64,000 nt of DNA from Dechloromonas sp. TW-R-39-2 (GTDB lineage Bacteria; Pseudomonadota; Gammaproteobacteria; Burkholderiales; Rhodocyclaceae): NCBI RefSeq assembly GCF_016864195.1, contig NZ_CP045202.1:992001-1056000 (forward strand), read 5' to 3'. The position numbers and the translations under genes are program-made. The notes beneath the pieces were generated by a model that did not search any database, was not told where the DNA came from, and was given only the letters and a program-made list of their open reading frames with translations. Shown here piece after piece: positions 17,960 to 25,931 of the stretch (within the stretch, counting starts at the first letter, position 1; the number at the start of each line of letters is the position of its first letter).

Positions 17960-19651
17960 TTAGTAATCTTCGTCAAAACTACCCATCAGATTGGGCAGCA
18001 GAATGTAGGCACGCTGGAAGGCTTCGTCCATATCGGCGCAGACGTTGTCGTCGCCCAGATGATCGATGAAGCCGGAACGGAACAGCAGCGAGCCGGGTTG
18101 TGAGTTGAGGCCGCAGAGCAGCAGTTTGCAACCGCGTTTGTCGAGCTTGTCGCGCAGGCTTTCCAGTCCTTCCAGTCCGGTGGTGTCGAGCTGGATCAGG
18201 CGGGTCATGTCGAGGATGACGACTTCCGGATGCCCGGCGGCCGGATCGAGCAGCTCTTCCAGCTTGTTCACCGCGCCAAAGAACAGTGAACCGAAAAGCT
18301 GCCAGGCGGCGACGCGCATTGTGCCATCCGGGTAGAGATAGTGGGCTTCTTCGGCCAGTTCGCCGAGCGGCAGGCGCTCGATCCGGGTCAGTTCGGACAT
18401 GCGGTAAATGAAGAACAGGCTGGCCAGCACCATGCCGAGTTCGACGGCGATGGTCAGGTCGAAAACGACGGTGACGAAAAAAGTGGCTAGCAGGATCACC
18501 CGGTAGTTGTAGGTGTAGCGCCGCAACTCCCTGAAATGATGCCATTCGCCCATGTTGACCGCGACCACCATGACGATCGCCGAGAGTGTGGCGAGCGGTA
18601 CGTAGGAGGCCAGCGGGGCGGCGACGAGGACGATGCTGAGCAGGACCAGCGCATGGATGATGCCGGCGATCGGCGTGCGTCCGCCGGTCTTGACGTTGGT
18701 CGTCGTCCGGGCAATGGCACCCGTCGCGGCGAAACCACCAAACATCGGTGCCGCAATATTGGCCAGTCCCTGGGCGATCAACTCCTGGTTCGGATCGTGG
18801 CGGTCGTCGATCTGGCTGTCGGCAACCCGGGCCGAGAGCAGCGATTCAATGGCGCCGAGCAGGGCGATGGTGATCGCCGGGGAAATCAGTTTGCCGAAAT
18901 CGTGGATCGACAGGTTGGGCAGGCCGATATTCGGCAGTTCCTGGGGGATGCCGTTGAAGCGGCTGCCGATGGTTTCGACCGGCAGACTGAAAATGAAAGA
19001 AATCAGCGTGCCGAGCAGCAGCACGACGAGCGGCCCGGGGGCGCGGCGCAACACGCTGATGTGCTGGGCCAGGCGGTTGTAGGACAGCAGAAAGACGAAG
19101 CAGGCGGTCGCCAGTGCGAGCGTCGGCAGGTCGACCGTATGGGCGTAGGCGGCCAGGGTCTTGATCCGGCCGAAAAACTCGGCGGGCAGGTTATCGATCT
19201 TGAGGCCGAAGAAATCCTTGATCTGGGCGAGGAAGATGACGACGGCAATGCCGTTGGTAAAGCCGATGACGACAGTGACCGGAATGAAGCGGATTAGTTG
19301 CCCCATGCGGGCCAGCCCCATGGCGAGCAGAAAAATACCGGCCAGAATGGTGGCGCCCATCAGATTGGCGAAGCCATGCATCGCGACGATGCCGTAGACG
19401 ATGGGGATGAAAGCGCCGGTCGGCCCGCCGATCTGAACGCGGGAGCCGCCCAGGGCGGAGGTGATCAAGCCGGCGATGATGGCCGTCCAGATGCCGGCTG
19501 CCGGCGAGCAGCCTGAGGCAATGGCAAAGGCCATGGCGAGCGGCAGGGCAAGGACGCCAACGGTGATGCCCGAGGCGAGATCCTTACCGAATTGCGTGCG
19601 GTTGTAAGTCGGCAGGCAATCCAGCAGCTTGGGGCGGAAGGCGATCTTCAT
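17960..19651 (-). CDS. SulP/SLC26 family anion transporter with STAS domain
   Basis: 563 residues. The membrane domain begins with the SulP signature (DLASGITVGVLALPLAMAFA, GGPTGAFIPIVYGIV), and a cytoplasmic STAS domain (about residues 435-560) contains VVILDMTRLIQLDTTGLEGL. SulP proteins carry sulfate, bicarbonate (BicA type), nitrate or carboxylates; substrate cannot be read reliably from sequence. Its position 0.4 kb past a DAB-like operon makes bicarbonate attractive, but that is inference from context. It probably forms a transcription unit with yjdM and is divergent from a small ribbon-helix-helix gene. Confidence 0.92.
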   Translation of the reverse strand: MKIAFRPKLLDCLPTYNRTQFGKDLASGITVGVLALPLAMAFAIASGCSPAAGIWTAIIAGLITSALGGSRVQIGGPTGAFIPIVYGIVAMHGFANLMGATILAGIFLLAMGLARMGQLIRFIPVTVVIGFTNGIAVVIFLAQIKDFFGLKIDNLPAEFFGRIKTLAAYAHTVDLPTLALATACFVFLLSYNRLAQHISVLRRAPGPLVVLLLGTLISFIFSLPVETIGSRFNGIPQELPNIGLPNLSIHDFGKLISPAITIALLGAIESLLSARVADSQIDDRHDPNQELIAQGLANIAAPMFGGFAATGAIARTTTNVKTGGRTPIAGIIHALVLLSIVLVAAPLASYVPLATLSAIVMVVAVNMGEWHHFRELRRYTYNYRVILLATFFVTVVFDLTIAVELGMVLASLFFIYRMSELTRIERLPLGELAEEAHYLYPDGTMRVAAWQLFGSLFFGAVNKLEELLDPAAGHPEVVILDMTRLIQLDTTGLEGLESLRDKLDKRGCKLLLCGLNSQPGSLLFRSGFIDHLGDDNVCADMDEAFQRAYILLPNLMGSFDEDY

Positions 19652-19705
19652 GGCGCTCGCTCGGGAGGGAAGCCCTTGATTATATGAACATGCGCTTATT
19701 CGTCA

Positions 19706-19724
19706 ATGTTAATCACATGTTAAT
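19706..19724. promoter_or_regulatory. Direct repeat ATGTTAAT, possible operator in divergent promoter region
   Basis: ATGTTAAT occurs at 19706-19713 and 19717-19724, a period of 11 bases or about one helical turn. It sits between the SulP start (19651) and the ribbon-helix-helix start (19754), in an AT-rich stretch. Ribbon-helix-helix dimers commonly bind such tandem sites, so autoregulation is plausible but unproven. Confidence 0.4.
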
Positions 19725-19753
19725 ATGATGCGATCTGAGTACCAGGAGGCCGC

Positions 19754-19948
19754 ATGGAAAAGCGAACCGCACGTCTGACCCTGTTGATTGACCCGCAGAA
19801 AAAACAGATTTTCGAGGAGATCTGTGCGGCCAATGACCTGACCCCATCGCAGGTCGTGCGCAGAATGATCCGTCAGTACATCATCGAGAATGCCGGCAAT
19901 CGGGAGTTGCCTGAATGGCTCAAGCCGGGTGGACGGTCCGGCGATTAA
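19754..19948 (+). CDS. Small ribbon-helix-helix (CopG/Arc-type) DNA-binding protein
   Basis: 64 residues. The N-terminal strand RTARLTLLIDP is followed by two helices, KKQIFEEICAANDL and TPSQVVRRMIRQYIIEN, the arrangement of a ribbon-helix-helix repressor. The ATG at 19754 has AGGAGG nine bases upstream. The gene is divergent from the SulP transporter, with a direct repeat between them that could be its operator. No toxin gene of a type II module is next to it; the following gene is on the other strand and overlaps by four bases at the 3' ends. Function as a local regulator is inferred. Confidence 0.82.
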   Translation: MEKRTARLTLLIDPQKKQIFEEICAANDLTPSQVVRRMIRQYIIENAGNRELPEWLKPGGRSGD

Positions 19949-20280
19949 CCGCGGCTTTCGTCGTCGCTGGTCCGGGGAATGGCCTTGTCCGGGTGGTGTG
20001 CCGCGATATAGGCATCGTATTTGGCTTGCATCTGCGGTGCCTGTTTGGCGATTTCACGCAGGATGCGACCGACGGCCCAGACCATGACTACGGCTCCACC
20101 AGCGGTGCAGGCGACGGCTTCCGCGGTCGACGTCGGGAAATTGGCCAAAATGGCCCCCTTGCCGGCAGCGAACCAGCTGGCGCCGATGCCGACGCAGGAC
20201 AGGCCAAAGACATCGACCATGGCGAAAAGAAAAATCGGGCCTGTCAGGCTGGGGCGTGGTGGGCGAATCGGTGAGAGCAT
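19945..20280 (-). CDS. Small membrane protein of unknown function
   Basis: 111 residues with two hydrophobic stretches, about residues 15-40 (GPIFLFAMVDVFGLSCVGIGASW) and 52-72 (AEAVACTAGGAVVMVWAVG), then a charged C-terminal tail. I do not recognise a family. The start is weakly supported: no clear ribosome-binding site precedes the ATG at 20280, and an internal ATG (MVDVFGL) is possible. It overlaps the small regulator gene tail to tail and is divergent from the ABC binding-protein gene. Coding is supported mainly by fit between neighbours and codon usage. Confidence 0.6.
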   Translation of the reverse strand: MLSPIRPPRPSLTGPIFLFAMVDVFGLSCVGIGASWFAAGKGAILANFPTSTAEAVACTAGGAVVMVWAVGRILREIAKQAPQMQAKYDAYIAAHHPDKAIPRTSDDESRG

Positions 20281-20290
20281 GGGAGGCCGC

Positions 20291-20296
20291 TATAAT
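20291..20296 (+). promoter_or_regulatory. TATAAT -10 element upstream of ABC binding-protein gene
   Basis: An exact TATAAT lies 37 bases before the ATG at 20333. No good -35 element is seen at 17 bases upstream, so this is a partial promoter match. Confidence 0.4.
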
Positions 20297-20332
20297 CCGG
20301 AAAGTTTGCATTTTGCCTGAAGGGGTTTGTCC

Positions 20333-21484
20333 ATGCCGCGTTTTTCAAAGTATTCCCTGCTTGCTGTCTTGCTGCTCTCGGCCGGCCTGGTCCGCGCAGA
20401 TATCAAAATTGGCGTAATTGCCTCGTCGACCGGGCCAACGGCTGCGGTCGGGATTCCCCAGAAAAATACGGTGGCGCTGTTGCCGAGCGAAATCGGCGGC
20501 CAGAAAATCGAGTACATCGTGCTCGATGATGCTTCGGATCCGACCAATGCCGTGACGGGCGTCAAGAAGCTGCTCGGCGAACACCGGATCGATGCCCTGA
20601 TCGGGCCGACCACGACGCCGGCGGCGCTGGCGATTCTTGATTTTGTCGCTGAGTCGAAAACGCCGTTGCTGACGACCGTGGGTTCGTCCGCCGTGGTCTT
20701 GCCGATGGATGACAAGAAGAAATGGGTTTTCAAGACCACCCAGAACGATGATCTGATTGCCGAGGCCGTGCTCGCCAATATGGCAACGGCTGGCATCAAG
20801 ACGCTGGGCTTCATTGGTTTCAACGATCCTTACGGCGAAAACTGGTTCAAGGTATTCAGTGCCATGGCCGAAAAGGCCGGTATCAAGCTGGTGGCCAATG
20901 AGCGCTTCAATCGTACCGATCAGTCGGTTACCGGCCAGGTACTCAAGGTCATCGCGGCGCGTCCGGATGCCGTATTCATTGCTGCAACCGGCGGTCCCGC
21001 CGTCTTGCCGCAGGCCGGCCTGCAGGAAAAGGGCTACAAGGGCCGTATCTACCAGACGCATGGCGTGGCGACCAACGATTTCATCCGCCTCGGTGGAAAA
21101 ACGGTGGAAGGTACCCTGATGGCCGGTGGGCCGATGCTGGTGGCTGACGATCTGGCAGCCGGCAATCCGATCAAACCCATGGCGCAGGGCTATATTAAAA
21201 ATTACGAAGCCAAGTATGGCGCCGGCACGATGTCGACCTTCGGCGCCAATACTTATGATGCAGGCTTGTTGTTGCAGAAGGCGATTCCGGATGCGCTGAA
21301 AAAAGCCAAGCCCGGTTCCAGCGAGTTCCGTATTGCCTTGCGTGATGCCCTGGAGGCTTCGAAAGAGGTCGTAGGCGCGCAAGGTGTCTTCAACATGTCG
21401 GCGCAAAATCATAACGGCATGGATCAGCGGGCGCGTGTGATGATGACTGTCAGAGGTGGAAAATGGGTTTTGCTCAAGGAATGA
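20333..21484 (+). CDS. Branched-chain amino acid-type ABC transporter substrate-binding protein
   Basis: 383 residues. A cleavable signal peptide (SLLAVLLLSAGLVRA, about residues 7-22) leads to a Peripla_BP_6/LivK fold: IKIGVIASSTGPTAAVG, VLDDASDPTNAV, LIGPTTTPAALAI, TLGFIGFNDPYGENW and FGANTYDAGLLL. It binds a small solute, amino acid or aromatic/organic acid, in the periplasm. No permease or ATPase gene is adjacent, so it must work with components encoded elsewhere. ATG at 20333 has GAAGGGG upstream; a TTG two codons earlier is in frame. The gene overlaps the DUF411 gene by 22 bases. Confidence 0.93.
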   Translation: MPRFSKYSLLAVLLLSAGLVRADIKIGVIASSTGPTAAVGIPQKNTVALLPSEIGGQKIEYIVLDDASDPTNAVTGVKKLLGEHRIDALIGPTTTPAALAILDFVAESKTPLLTTVGSSAVVLPMDDKKKWVFKTTQNDDLIAEAVLANMATAGIKTLGFIGFNDPYGENWFKVFSAMAEKAGIKLVANERFNRTDQSVTGQVLKVIAARPDAVFIAATGGPAVLPQAGLQEKGYKGRIYQTHGVATNDFIRLGGKTVEGTLMAGGPMLVADDLAAGNPIKPMAQGYIKNYEAKYGAGTMSTFGANTYDAGLLLQKAIPDALKKAKPGSSEFRIALRDALEASKEVVGAQGVFNMSAQNHNGMDQRARVMMTVRGGKWVLLKE

Positions 21485-21987
21485 TGCGGCTGGGACGCTG
21501 GCTGGTGCTTGGCTGCTGCGGGTTGGTCGGTTCGCTCGCGGCGGCGGAGCCGGGGCTGGCCCCGCTGGTCGAGATCCACATGCCGTCGCCGTGCCTGGCC
21601 TGTCTCGACTGGGGCTCCTATCTGGCTGACAACGGCTTTCGTGTGAGCTACAAGGAAACCGCCGACATGGCCGGATTCAAACGGCGGATGAAGGTGCCGA
21701 AGGATGTCGAATCGATTCACACCGCGGTGGTCGGCGGCTATTTCGTCGAGGGGCATGTCCACGCCGAGGATATTCACGAGTTGTTGCGTGACAAACCCAA
21801 GGCGCGTGGCATTGCGGTACCTGGTTTGCCGCGGGGCGCGCCGGGACGGGAATTGTCCAATCCGACCTGTGAAACGGCATGCACAATGCTCGATACGGCG
21901 AACGGCGAGCGCGACGTTCGCCGCGATTTGTACAACACCATGCTGGTCAAGCCGGATGGTTCGACCAGCATCTGGGCTCGTCACTAA
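21463..21987 (+). CDS. DUF411 protein, probable exported metal-binding protein with divergent cysteine motif
   Basis: 174 residues. A signal peptide (about residues 8-27, ending SLAAA) precedes a DUF411 domain: VEIHMPSPCLACLDWGSYL, then HTAVVGGYFVEGHVHAEDI and PKARGIAVPGLPRGAPG. DUF411 proteins are linked to copper and other metal handling. Typical members have a CGCC-type pair and SCHTA; here the first motif reads PCLAC and the second SIHTA, so one usual cysteine is missing. The C-terminal part has a further CETAC. AGAGGTGG supports the ATG at 21463, inside the previous gene. Cotranscription with the binding protein is likely. Confidence 0.82.
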   Translation: MGFAQGMMRLGRWLVLGCCGLVGSLAAAEPGLAPLVEIHMPSPCLACLDWGSYLADNGFRVSYKETADMAGFKRRMKVPKDVESIHTAVVGGYFVEGHVHAEDIHELLRDKPKARGIAVPGLPRGAPGRELSNPTCETACTMLDTANGERDVRRDLYNTMLVKPDGSTSIWARH

Positions 21988-23255
21988 AGGCTGGGTGACA
22001 AGCCTAGTTCGGCGAACATGGCATTGGCCCAGCGAACGTCGTTGTTGTCGGGCTGCGGGTCATAGCCTTGCTTGACGGTTTGCTGGATCAGTCCGTCGCC
22101 GCGCAGGCGGAAGCTGGCGTCGAGGCGGGCAATTTCCATCGGCTCGACCCGGTTCAGTACGTGGCAGGTGCTGTCGGGTAGCATCTGGGCCGGCATTGAG
22201 CCGCTGGCCCGGGCGGCAATCTGGGCTGCTGCAATTTGTCCCAGGCGCGCCGCCAGCTGACCGGTTTTCGGGTAATAGCCGAAGAGTGGCGAGCTTTTGT
22301 CGAGCAAGTCGCCGACCAGGAAAACCCGCTCATCGCCCGGCGCGTGTAGGTTGACCGGGTCGTGCGCCGCCCAGCCCGTGGGTGTCCCATCCTTGTTCCG
22401 GGCGATCAGCCCGGCCTGCCAGATCAGGCCTGATGCCTGTTGCGGCGGCATCAGGATGGCATCCGTGAAGTCGATGGTGTCGAAATCGGTAATGATCTGT
22501 TTTTTGTAGGGATCGACCTGTTTGACCTGGGCTTGCGGCACATACGTTACCTGGTCGCGGTAGCTGTCCCGAAATACGCGGTCAAAACCCAGCGCCGGCA
22601 AGTTGGGGTCGAGGATGGTCAGGCGTCCCTTGATGCCGCGGGTCTTCATCCACCAGGCGATCATCCCGGCCCGTTCGTAGGGCGCGGGTGGGCATCGGTA
22701 GGGCGCGGCCGGTACGCTCATCACCAGATTGCCGCCCGTGAAGGCAGCCAGTTTGGCTTTCAGGCGCAGGTGTCCATCGCTGTCGCAGAAGGCGCTGGGG
22801 AAGTGCTGGCGCGTGAAATTGGCGGCGTCGCGGTCAACCCCGTACCAGGCCGAGAAATCCTCACGGATGCCGGTGGCCAGAATCAGCCAGTCGTAGGTCA
22901 GCGTTCCGGCCTGAGTGGTCAGCGTGCGCCGTTCGCGGTTGATCTCGTGAACTTCGCTGTGCAGAAACTGATAACCATGCCTTTGCGCTGCCGCCCGGTA
23001 ATCATGGGTCAGCATCTTGTCGTCGGCCAGGCCGACCAACCAGCGATTTGACAGCGGGCGCGACCAGAAGGCCGCATTGCGTTCGATCAGGATGGTTTCG
23101 ATATCCGGCGCCAGTTGTCTGAGCCGGAAAGCGGCCGCCAGGCCGCCCCAGCCGCCGCCGACAATGATTGCGCGTCCCCGCGCGGCGTGTGCTTGAGGAA
23201 TAAGGCTTGTCGCGCCCAGCGCGAGGGCGGCTTTGAATAATGTGCGCCGTTTCAT
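21984..23255 (-). CDS. FAD-dependent oxidoreductase related to flavocytochrome c sulfide dehydrogenase (FCSD/SoxF type), Tat-exported
   Basis: 423 residues. The N-terminus MKRRTLFKAALALGATSLIP reads as a twin-arginine signal. An FAD-binding Rossmann motif IIVGGGWGGLAAAFRL follows, and the second domain includes APYRCPPAPYERA, the region that carries one catalytic cysteine in the sulfide dehydrogenase flavoprotein. VFLVGDL precedes the flavin-contact end, and STCHVLNRVEP near residue 370 matches the family C-terminal domain. The protein probably oxidises sulfide or a related sulfur species in the periplasm. No cytochrome c partner gene is adjacent. It ends tail to tail with the DUF411 gene (4-base overlap). 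Confidence 0.85.
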   Translation of the reverse strand: MKRRTLFKAALALGATSLIPQAHAARGRAIIVGGGWGGLAAAFRLRQLAPDIETILIERNAAFWSRPLSNRWLVGLADDKMLTHDYRAAAQRHGYQFLHSEVHEINRERRTLTTQAGTLTYDWLILATGIREDFSAWYGVDRDAANFTRQHFPSAFCDSDGHLRLKAKLAAFTGGNLVMSVPAAPYRCPPAPYERAGMIAWWMKTRGIKGRLTILDPNLPALGFDRVFRDSYRDQVTYVPQAQVKQVDPYKKQIITDFDTIDFTDAILMPPQQASGLIWQAGLIARNKDGTPTGWAAHDPVNLHAPGDERVFLVGDLLDKSSPLFGYYPKTGQLAARLGQIAAAQIAARASGSMPAQMLPDSTCHVLNRVEPMEIARLDASFRLRGDGLIQQTVKQGYDPQPDNNDVRWANAMFAELGLSPSL

Positions 23256-23495
23256 TGGCTGACCTTGTCGGTTTTAAAATGCAAAAAAGAGCCTGTCAAG
23301 ACTTGACTTATGCACAGTAAGCATTTTATTTCGTGTTTCTTCGGGATGTCGCTTGTTGGATTTGACAAATTCGACGAATTGAATTTATCACTAGTTAAAT
23401 CAATGACTTATGATTTAGCTCAAAGTTCTGGCAGGGTAAGAAAAAGCCTTGTGGAACGGCTACTTAGCCACTTAACCCCGGTTTCATTCACAGAC

Positions 23496-23518
23496 TTATC
23501 CACAGATTTTGTGGATAG
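23496..23518. promoter_or_regulatory. Inverted pair of DnaA-box-like sites
   Basis: TTATCCACA, a perfect consensus DnaA box, faces TGTGGATAG, a one-mismatch box on the other strand, with five bases between the palindromic cores. A further consensus match lies 180 bases to the left. Confidence 0.5.
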
Positions 23519-23604
23519 TTCAAAAAGCCTGAAACGGGGAGGTGTATTGGCTGTGTAACTTAATGTAATACATGAGGTTCGCTGCCTTTTTGTTGCGGCG
23601 CAAT

Positions 23605-23630
23605 AAAAAACGGCCTGCAGTGCAGGCCGT
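23605..23630 (-). terminator. Intrinsic terminator of metG
   Basis: ACGGCCTGCA and TGCAGGCCGT pair almost without a loop, leaving an 8-bp stem with a 5-base loop in practice. On the reverse strand a run of six T follows. It lies directly after the metG stop. Confidence 0.85.
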
Positions 23631-23646
23631 TGCGGTTGGCATGGAA

Positions 23647-25767
23647 TTATTTGACTCGCATGCCGGGCTGGGCGCCGCTGTCGGGGGACAGCAGGAAGAT
23701 TCCGGGGGTTTCTCCGGCCGGGTCCGAGGCGGCCATGACCATGCCTTCCGACAGGCCGAATTTCATCTTCCGCGGGGCGAGATTGGCGACCATTACCGTC
23801 AGCCGACCGATCAGCGTGGCCGGATCGTAGGCCGACTTGATGCCAGCAAATACCTGGCGCGGTTTCTCTTCGCCGATGTCGAGCGTCAGTCGGATCAGCT
23901 TGTCAGCGCCGTCGACATGTTCGGCATTGGCGATCAGGGCGATGCGCAAGTCGATTTTCATGAAGTCGTCAATGTTGCACAAGCCGCTTTCGGGCACTTC
24001 GGCAACCTTGGCGGCCGGTTTTTCGGCAACCTTGGCGGCCGGTTTTTCGGCAGGCTTGGCAACTGCCTTGGCCGGTGCAGCTTCGACGGCGGGGGCGAGA
24101 GATTCCTTGTTGGCGGCGATCAGTTTTTCGATCTGCTTCGGATCGACCCGGGTCATCAGGTGCTCATAGGCATTGATGCCGTGGCCGGCCGCCAGCAGGC
24201 TTCCGGTGTCGTTCCAGGTCAGCGGCGCAATGTTGAGGAAGGCTTCGACCTTGCCGGCGATGATCGGCAGGATGGGCTTGAGCAGCACGGTGAGCAGGCG
24301 GAACAGGTTGAGTGCATTGCTGCAGGCTGCGTGCAGTTCAACTTCCTTACCTTCCTGCTTGGCCAGTTCCCACGGCTTGACGCTATCGACGTACTGGTTG
24401 GCGCCATCGGTCAGCGCCATGATTTCACGCATGGCCTTGCCGAACTCACGGGCTTCGTACAGTTCGGCAATCCGGCTGGCTGCTTCCTGGATGGCCTTGA
24501 TCGCCGGCAATGTTGCATCGGCCGGAGCGAGCTGGCCGTTGAAGCGCTTGGTAATGAAGCCGGCCGAGCGGCTGGCGATATTGACGAATTTGCCAACCAG
24601 GTCGGAATTGACGCGGGCGCAGAAGTCTTCGAGATTGAGGTCGATATCTTCCATGCTGGCCGACAGCTTGGCCGCGTAGTAGTAGCGCAGCCATTCCGGG
24701 TTGAGGCCGGTGTCGAGATAACTCTGGGCGGTGATGAAGGTGCCGCGCGATTTCGACATTTTTGCGCCGTCGACCGTGAGAAAGCCGTGCGCGAAGATTT
24801 TGGTCGGCGTGCGATAGCCGGCGTGGGCCAGTTCGGCCGGCCAGAACAGCGCGTGGAAGTAGAGAATGTCCTTGCCGATGAAGTGGTAGAGCTCGGTGGT
24901 CGAGTCCGGCTTGAAGTATTCGTTGAAATCCAGCCCGTTCTTGCCGCACAGATTCTTGAACGAACCCATGTAGCCGATCGGGGCGTCGAGCCAGACGTAG
25001 AAGTACTTGCCCGGCGCATCCGGGATTTCGAAACCGAAATAGGGCGCGTCACGCGAAATGTCCCAGTCGGTCAGCTTGTTTTCGCCCGGTGCGCCCAGCC
25101 ATTCCTGCATCTTGTTGGCCGCTTCGCTTTGCAGCACGCCGTTGTCGCGGCTGGTGTACTGGCGCAGGAAGGCTTCGCAACGCGGGTCGGAGAGCTTGAA
25201 GAAGTAATGCTCCGAGGTGCGCAGTTCCGGCTTGGCGCCGGAAACGGCGGAGAACGGTTCGATCAGGTCGGTCGGTGCGTAAGCGGCGCCGCAGACTTCG
25301 CAGTTGTCGCCGTACTGGTCCTTGGCATGGCATTTCGGGCATTCGCCCTTGATGAAGCGGTCGGGCAGGAACATCGACTTGACCGGGTCGTAATACTGTT
25401 CGATGGTCCGCGTTTCGATCAGGCCGGCATCGCGCAGGCGACCGTAGATGGTGTTGGCGCACTCGCGGGTTTCATCGGAGTGGGTGCTGTAGTAATTGTC
25501 GAAACCGACATGGAAGCCGGTGAAGTCGCGGAAATGCTCGCCATGCACGCGGGCGATCAGTTGCTCCGGGGTGATGCCTTCCTTCTCGGCGCGCAGCATG
25601 ATCGGCGTGCCGTGGGTGTCGTCGGCGCAGACATACCAGCATTCGTTGCCGCTCATTTTCTGGTAGCGCACCCAGATGTCGGTCTGAATGTATTCGACCA
25701 GGTGGCCGAGGTGGATGGCGCCGTTGGCGTAGGGCAGGGCAGAGGTAACGAGAATCTTGCGCGACAT
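23647..25767 (-). CDS. metG: Methionyl-tRNA synthetase
   Basis: 706 residues, the long MetG1 form. Class I motif HIGH appears as [19 protein letters not shown], and KMSKS as [12 protein letters not shown]. The four-cysteine zinc knuckle ([17 protein letters not shown]) is complete. The C-terminal tRNA-binding domain (about residues 600-706) follows an Ala/Lys/Pro-rich linker that contains a perfect 24-base tandem duplication. The conserved N-terminus [15 protein letters not shown] favours the ATG at 25767 over one four codons upstream. It charges tRNA-Met in the cytoplasm. The gene stands alone, with a terminator just after its stop. Confidence 0.97.
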   Translation of the reverse strand: MSRKILVTSALPYANGAIHLGHLVEYIQTDIWVRYQKMSGNECWYVCADDTHGTPIMLRAEKEGITPEQLIARVHGEHFRDFTGFHVGFDNYYSTHSDETRECANTIYGRLRDAGLIETRTIEQYYDPVKSMFLPDRFIKGECPKCHAKDQYGDNCEVCGAAYAPTDLIEPFSAVSGAKPELRTSEHYFFKLSDPRCEAFLRQYTSRDNGVLQSEAANKMQEWLGAPGENKLTDWDISRDAPYFGFEIPDAPGKYFYVWLDAPIGYMGSFKNLCGKNGLDFNEYFKPDSTTELYHFIGKDILYFHALFWPAELAHAGYRTPTKIFAHGFLTVDGAKMSKSRGTFITAQSYLDTGLNPEWLRYYYAAKLSASMEDIDLNLEDFCARVNSDLVGKFVNIASRSAGFITKRFNGQLAPADATLPAIKAIQEAASRIAELYEAREFGKAMREIMALTDGANQYVDSVKPWELAKQEGKEVELHAACSNALNLFRLLTVLLKPILPIIAGKVEAFLNIAPLTWNDTGSLLAAGHGINAYEHLMTRVDPKQIEKLIAANKESLAPAVEAAPAKAVAKPAEKPAAKVAEKPAAKVAEVPESGLCNIDDFMKIDLRIALIANAEHVDGADKLIRLTLDIGEEKPRQVFAGIKSAYDPATLIGRLTVMVANLAPRKMKFGLSEGMVMAASDPAGETPGIFLLSPDSGAQPGMRVK
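24001..24048. repeat. 24-base perfect tandem duplication inside metG linker
   Basis: The unit starting GGCAACCTTGGCGGCC occupies 24001-24024 and 24025-24048, and a degraded third copy begins at 24049. It encodes repeated Lys-Pro-Ala-Ala-Lys-Val-Ala-Glu in the linker before the tRNA-binding domain, so it is in frame and a likely site of length variation. Confidence 0.85.
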
Positions 25768-25888
25768 CGCAGTGGCCAAATTTGAAAATAAAACGCGATT
25801 TTACCGCGAGCGGAAGCGCTTCGTCGTTTGTGTGCACAAGTTGATGAGTGTGTGGGCTTTGTAAAATAGACAAAGGTTGTATTGCCGG

Positions 25889-25920
25889 ATTGGGGCGAAG
25901 GCGCGAGAATCCGCCCCAAT
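25889..25920 (+). promoter_or_regulatory. Hairpin in leader directly before the ribosome-binding site
   Basis: ATTGGGGCG (25889-25897) pairs with CGCCCCAAT (25912-25920) across a 14-base loop. The stem ends one base before AAGGAG of the response-regulator gene at 25932, so it could influence translation initiation or mRNA stability. Confidence 0.5.
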
Positions 25921-25931
25921 AAGGAGTCAAT

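Larger units (their letters stand above)
23256..23646. other. AT-rich intergenic gap with three DnaA-box matches
   Basis: This 391-base gap between the flavoprotein gene and metG is clearly richer in A+T than its surroundings. It holds TTATGCACA (23308-23316), TTATCCACA (23496-23504) and the inverted near-match TGTGGATAG (23510-23518). The last two make an 8-bp inverted repeat TATCCACA-5-TGTGGATA. An 82-codon open frame (23310-23558) crosses it but looks non-coding. The metG terminator occupies the right end. Confidence 0.55.

Noticed and set aside
23308..23518. Interpretation of the DnaA-box cluster as the chromosomal origin
   Set aside because: No dnaA, dnaN, gyrB or parAB nearby, and only three boxes. 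A minor regulatory locus is more likely.
23310..23558. 82-codon open frame on the plus strand in the AT-rich gap
   Set aside because: No ribosome-binding site, composition unlike neighbouring genes and no recognisable domain. It spans the DnaA-box sites, so it is better read as non-coding.
23572..25785. 737-codon open frame on the plus strand across metG
   Set aside because: Antisense to metG, whose class I synthetase motifs are complete. The alternative frame has no domain.
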